From Typha latifolia (lineage: Eukaryota; Streptophyta; Magnoliopsida; Poales; Typhaceae), in assembly GCA_019914945.1 (NCBI GenBank), contig CM034099.1:4278001-4342000 (forward strand): DNA of 64,000 nt, written 5' to 3'. Made by a program: the position numbers and the translations under genes. Below are positions 62,494 through 64,000 of the stretch, piece after piece. Every line of letters begins with the position of its first letter. The stretch's first letter is position 1. The notes beneath the pieces were generated by a model. The model was given only the letters and a program-made list of their open reading frames with translations. It searched no databases and had not been told where the DNA came from.

Positions 62494-63234
62494 TTAATCA
62501 GAATCGTGCCTCCTCTTATCTCTCTCTTTATGATGGCGCTTCCTCTTGTCATCTGAATCTCGAGACCGCTTTTTCTCATGCCTGTCTCGTTTTCTCTCCT
62601 TCATGTTCTCATGCTCATCTCGTCTCTTCTTCAAATTCGCATGCTCATCTCGTATCTTCTCCTCATCATGCTGTCTTTTCTTCTTGCTTTCCTTTTCCTC
62701 CGTGTATTCTTCCTCACTTGCTGATTCAGTTTGAAGATCTGACTTTACTTCCTGCAATTTGCCTTGGAAAGAACTAGACTCGTCTCTATTGTTAGGCACC
62801 CTGCAACCATACAGACAACATATGGCTTATGCTTCAGAAAGGAAAAAGAAAAGGCTAGTGAACTAAGACGCTGTCTGAAGTTTCCCCAACCCACATATCC
62901 ACCCACACTACATAAGCATTCTCATATGTTTATAAATATCTTGGATCTGTTATGTGATTATCTTACTTGTATAAGCCAAGGCCTTGAACTTGTGCTGCTT
63001 CAGCATGGCCTGCTCCCAAGTCCTCAGCCGTAGATCCTCTCTTCACAAGTTCTGCATATTCATGCTTATCTAGTCTATTACCTTGGGGTCGGCTAGCACG
63101 TTTAGGAGCTAAGCCAAGAGCCTCACGCATGGCCTGTTCCTCTTCTTCTTTGATCCTTCTTATTTCCTCTTTGGCAGCTTCTGCTTCTGCGTCCGCGGAC
63201 TTCTTGTCCCTGGTATACCAGAATAGATCCTTCC
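62494..63234 (-). CDS. MMTAG2-like nuclear protein, 3' part only
   Basis: Visible exons are complement(62494..62800) and complement(62967..63234); phase closes (AA+G encodes Lys). The first visible exon opens after an acceptor with GKDLFWYTRDKKSADAEAEA. It continues through a helical acidic/basic part (EEIRRIKEEEEQAMREALGL) and ends QVQGLGLYK. The last exon is a long Lys/Arg/Glu/Asp tail, ending RDKRRHDSD and stop. KDLFWYTRDK followed by this helix is typical of the family of human multiple myeloma tumour-associated protein 2, whose plant members are uncharacterised, probably nuclear proteins. The N-terminal exon, expected to hold a GGVRGG-type motif, is not found up to 64000, so the gene continues beyond the window. 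Confidence 0.8.
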
Positions 63235-64000
63235 CTGGCAAAGAAGGTGAAGGGTAAACAATATTCTGGTGTAACATAATTTTGCAGCAACAGGGACATG
63301 GTTTTTGAAATGATTAGAATAAAAATGGATAGTTGAACAGGTCACCAAAATCAAATATTAAACTAAGGTTTCAGAATACATGGAAGCACAAACACCCTGC
63401 CCACGGTATGGAACAAATATTAAAACAGGAGGAAAAGCTAAAAAATGATGGATTGAAGAACTTTATCAATTTGCAGCTGAAGATGTGACATAAAATTATT
63501 TTAAATGACACCTCTACTGTCTCTCTACATATAACATACATGAAGATGTACTATTTAAGGTTTGTAAGCTCTTCCCTGATGGAATACATGGAGTTTGTGA
63601 TCAGTAGAGAATCTTGCCAGGTTATCTAGAAAATAGAAAGAGAGAATTCATTCTAACAAAATCAAGATGGATCTCAATTACAGAATTCTTTCATATATAT
63701 GTATAACCTATTGGATGATGAGATGCATCTGACCTTGGGGTTTGCATTTAGTAGAGAGAGTATCTTGACAGCTTGTATGGGAAAAATCACCATCTTGCTG
63801 AATGAGCTAAGTATCACTATTTTAGAATGGAGTGAAACACCTTCAGGCTTCAGATGCAAGAAGGATGTTAAGCAAAACATTATGATGCAACTTCCCGCAT
63901 GCCATATAATAGTTATACAGACCTAGTAAAATAAATCCATCACCTGCACATATATAAACAGCCAACAGATTTTGCTAAAACAGAAAAAGATTAAAAAAAA
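63235..64000. other. right edge: intron of the MMTAG2-like gene
   Basis: AT-rich sequence with no exon I can support, probably the intron upstream of the exon starting at 63234. Open frames here are short and lack family features. Confidence 0.5.

Noticed and set aside
1..64000. CRISPR arrays, bacterial operons, rRNA or viral genes
   Set aside because: None seen; all supported genes are split or single-exon plant nuclear genes.

Overview
The window is nuclear DNA of a flowering plant. Genes are split by introns that are nearly all GT-AG, the spacers are AT-rich, and the gene set is land-plant specific: PPR, NAC and S40 proteins, SPINDLY, VAMP727 and germin-like proteins. Some CDSs are strongly GC-rich (the S40-like gene, the LEA-2 gene, exon 1 of the PPR4-like gene) while their neighbours are AT-rich. 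This two-mode pattern is typical of monocots, so I infer a monocot, probably not a grass; the species cannot be fixed from sequence alone.

Layout, left to right. 1-10.8 kb: PPR4-like RRM+PPR gene on the minus strand, 10 coding exons, with repeats in its introns and a decayed copy of its own 3' end. 12.1-14.5 kb: small single-pass membrane protein (-). 16.5-18.1 kb: GET2/CAML-like ER receptor (+). 19.7-24.5 kb: SWC2/YL1 subunit of the SWR1 complex (-), with one probable GC-AG intron. 25.7-36.8 kb: SPINDLY (-), 17 coding exons. 39.3-40.4 kb: NAC transcription factor of the ANAC090 type (-). 40.4-45.2 kb: gene-poor, with tandem repeats and an unidentified decayed coding stretch. 45.2-45.8 kb: S40/DUF584 protein (-). 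46.4-47.7 kb: broken ubiquitin-L40 fusion gene (+). 48.1-53.3 kb: a roughly 2.2-kb unit present three times, holding one intact germin-like gene and two broken ones (-). 54.2-56.1 kb: single-exon PPR-DYW gene (-), head to head with a LEA-2 gene (+, 56.3-56.9 kb). 57.7-60.8 kb: VAMP727 (-). 62.5 kb to the right edge: 3' part of an MMTAG2-like gene (-).

The genes do not form one pathway. They are ordinary housekeeping and regulatory genes for organelle RNA processing (PPR4, DYW), tail-anchored protein insertion (GET2), H2A.Z deposition (SWC2), O-fucosylation signalling (SPY), transcription (NAC), vacuolar traffic (VAMP727) and the cell wall or apoplast (germin-like). I found no convincing new multi-gene system. 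The observations most worth a second look are the GC-AG intron, a duplicated splice acceptor in PPR4, the ubiquitin-L40 pseudogene, the germin-like birth-and-death array, the plant GET2 candidate and an unidentified coding-like stretch at 43.8-44.8 kb.

Exon boundaries were worked out by hand from splice consensus, reading frame and family similarity. Codon phase closes across every join of each multi-exon gene given below, except where the gene leaves the window.
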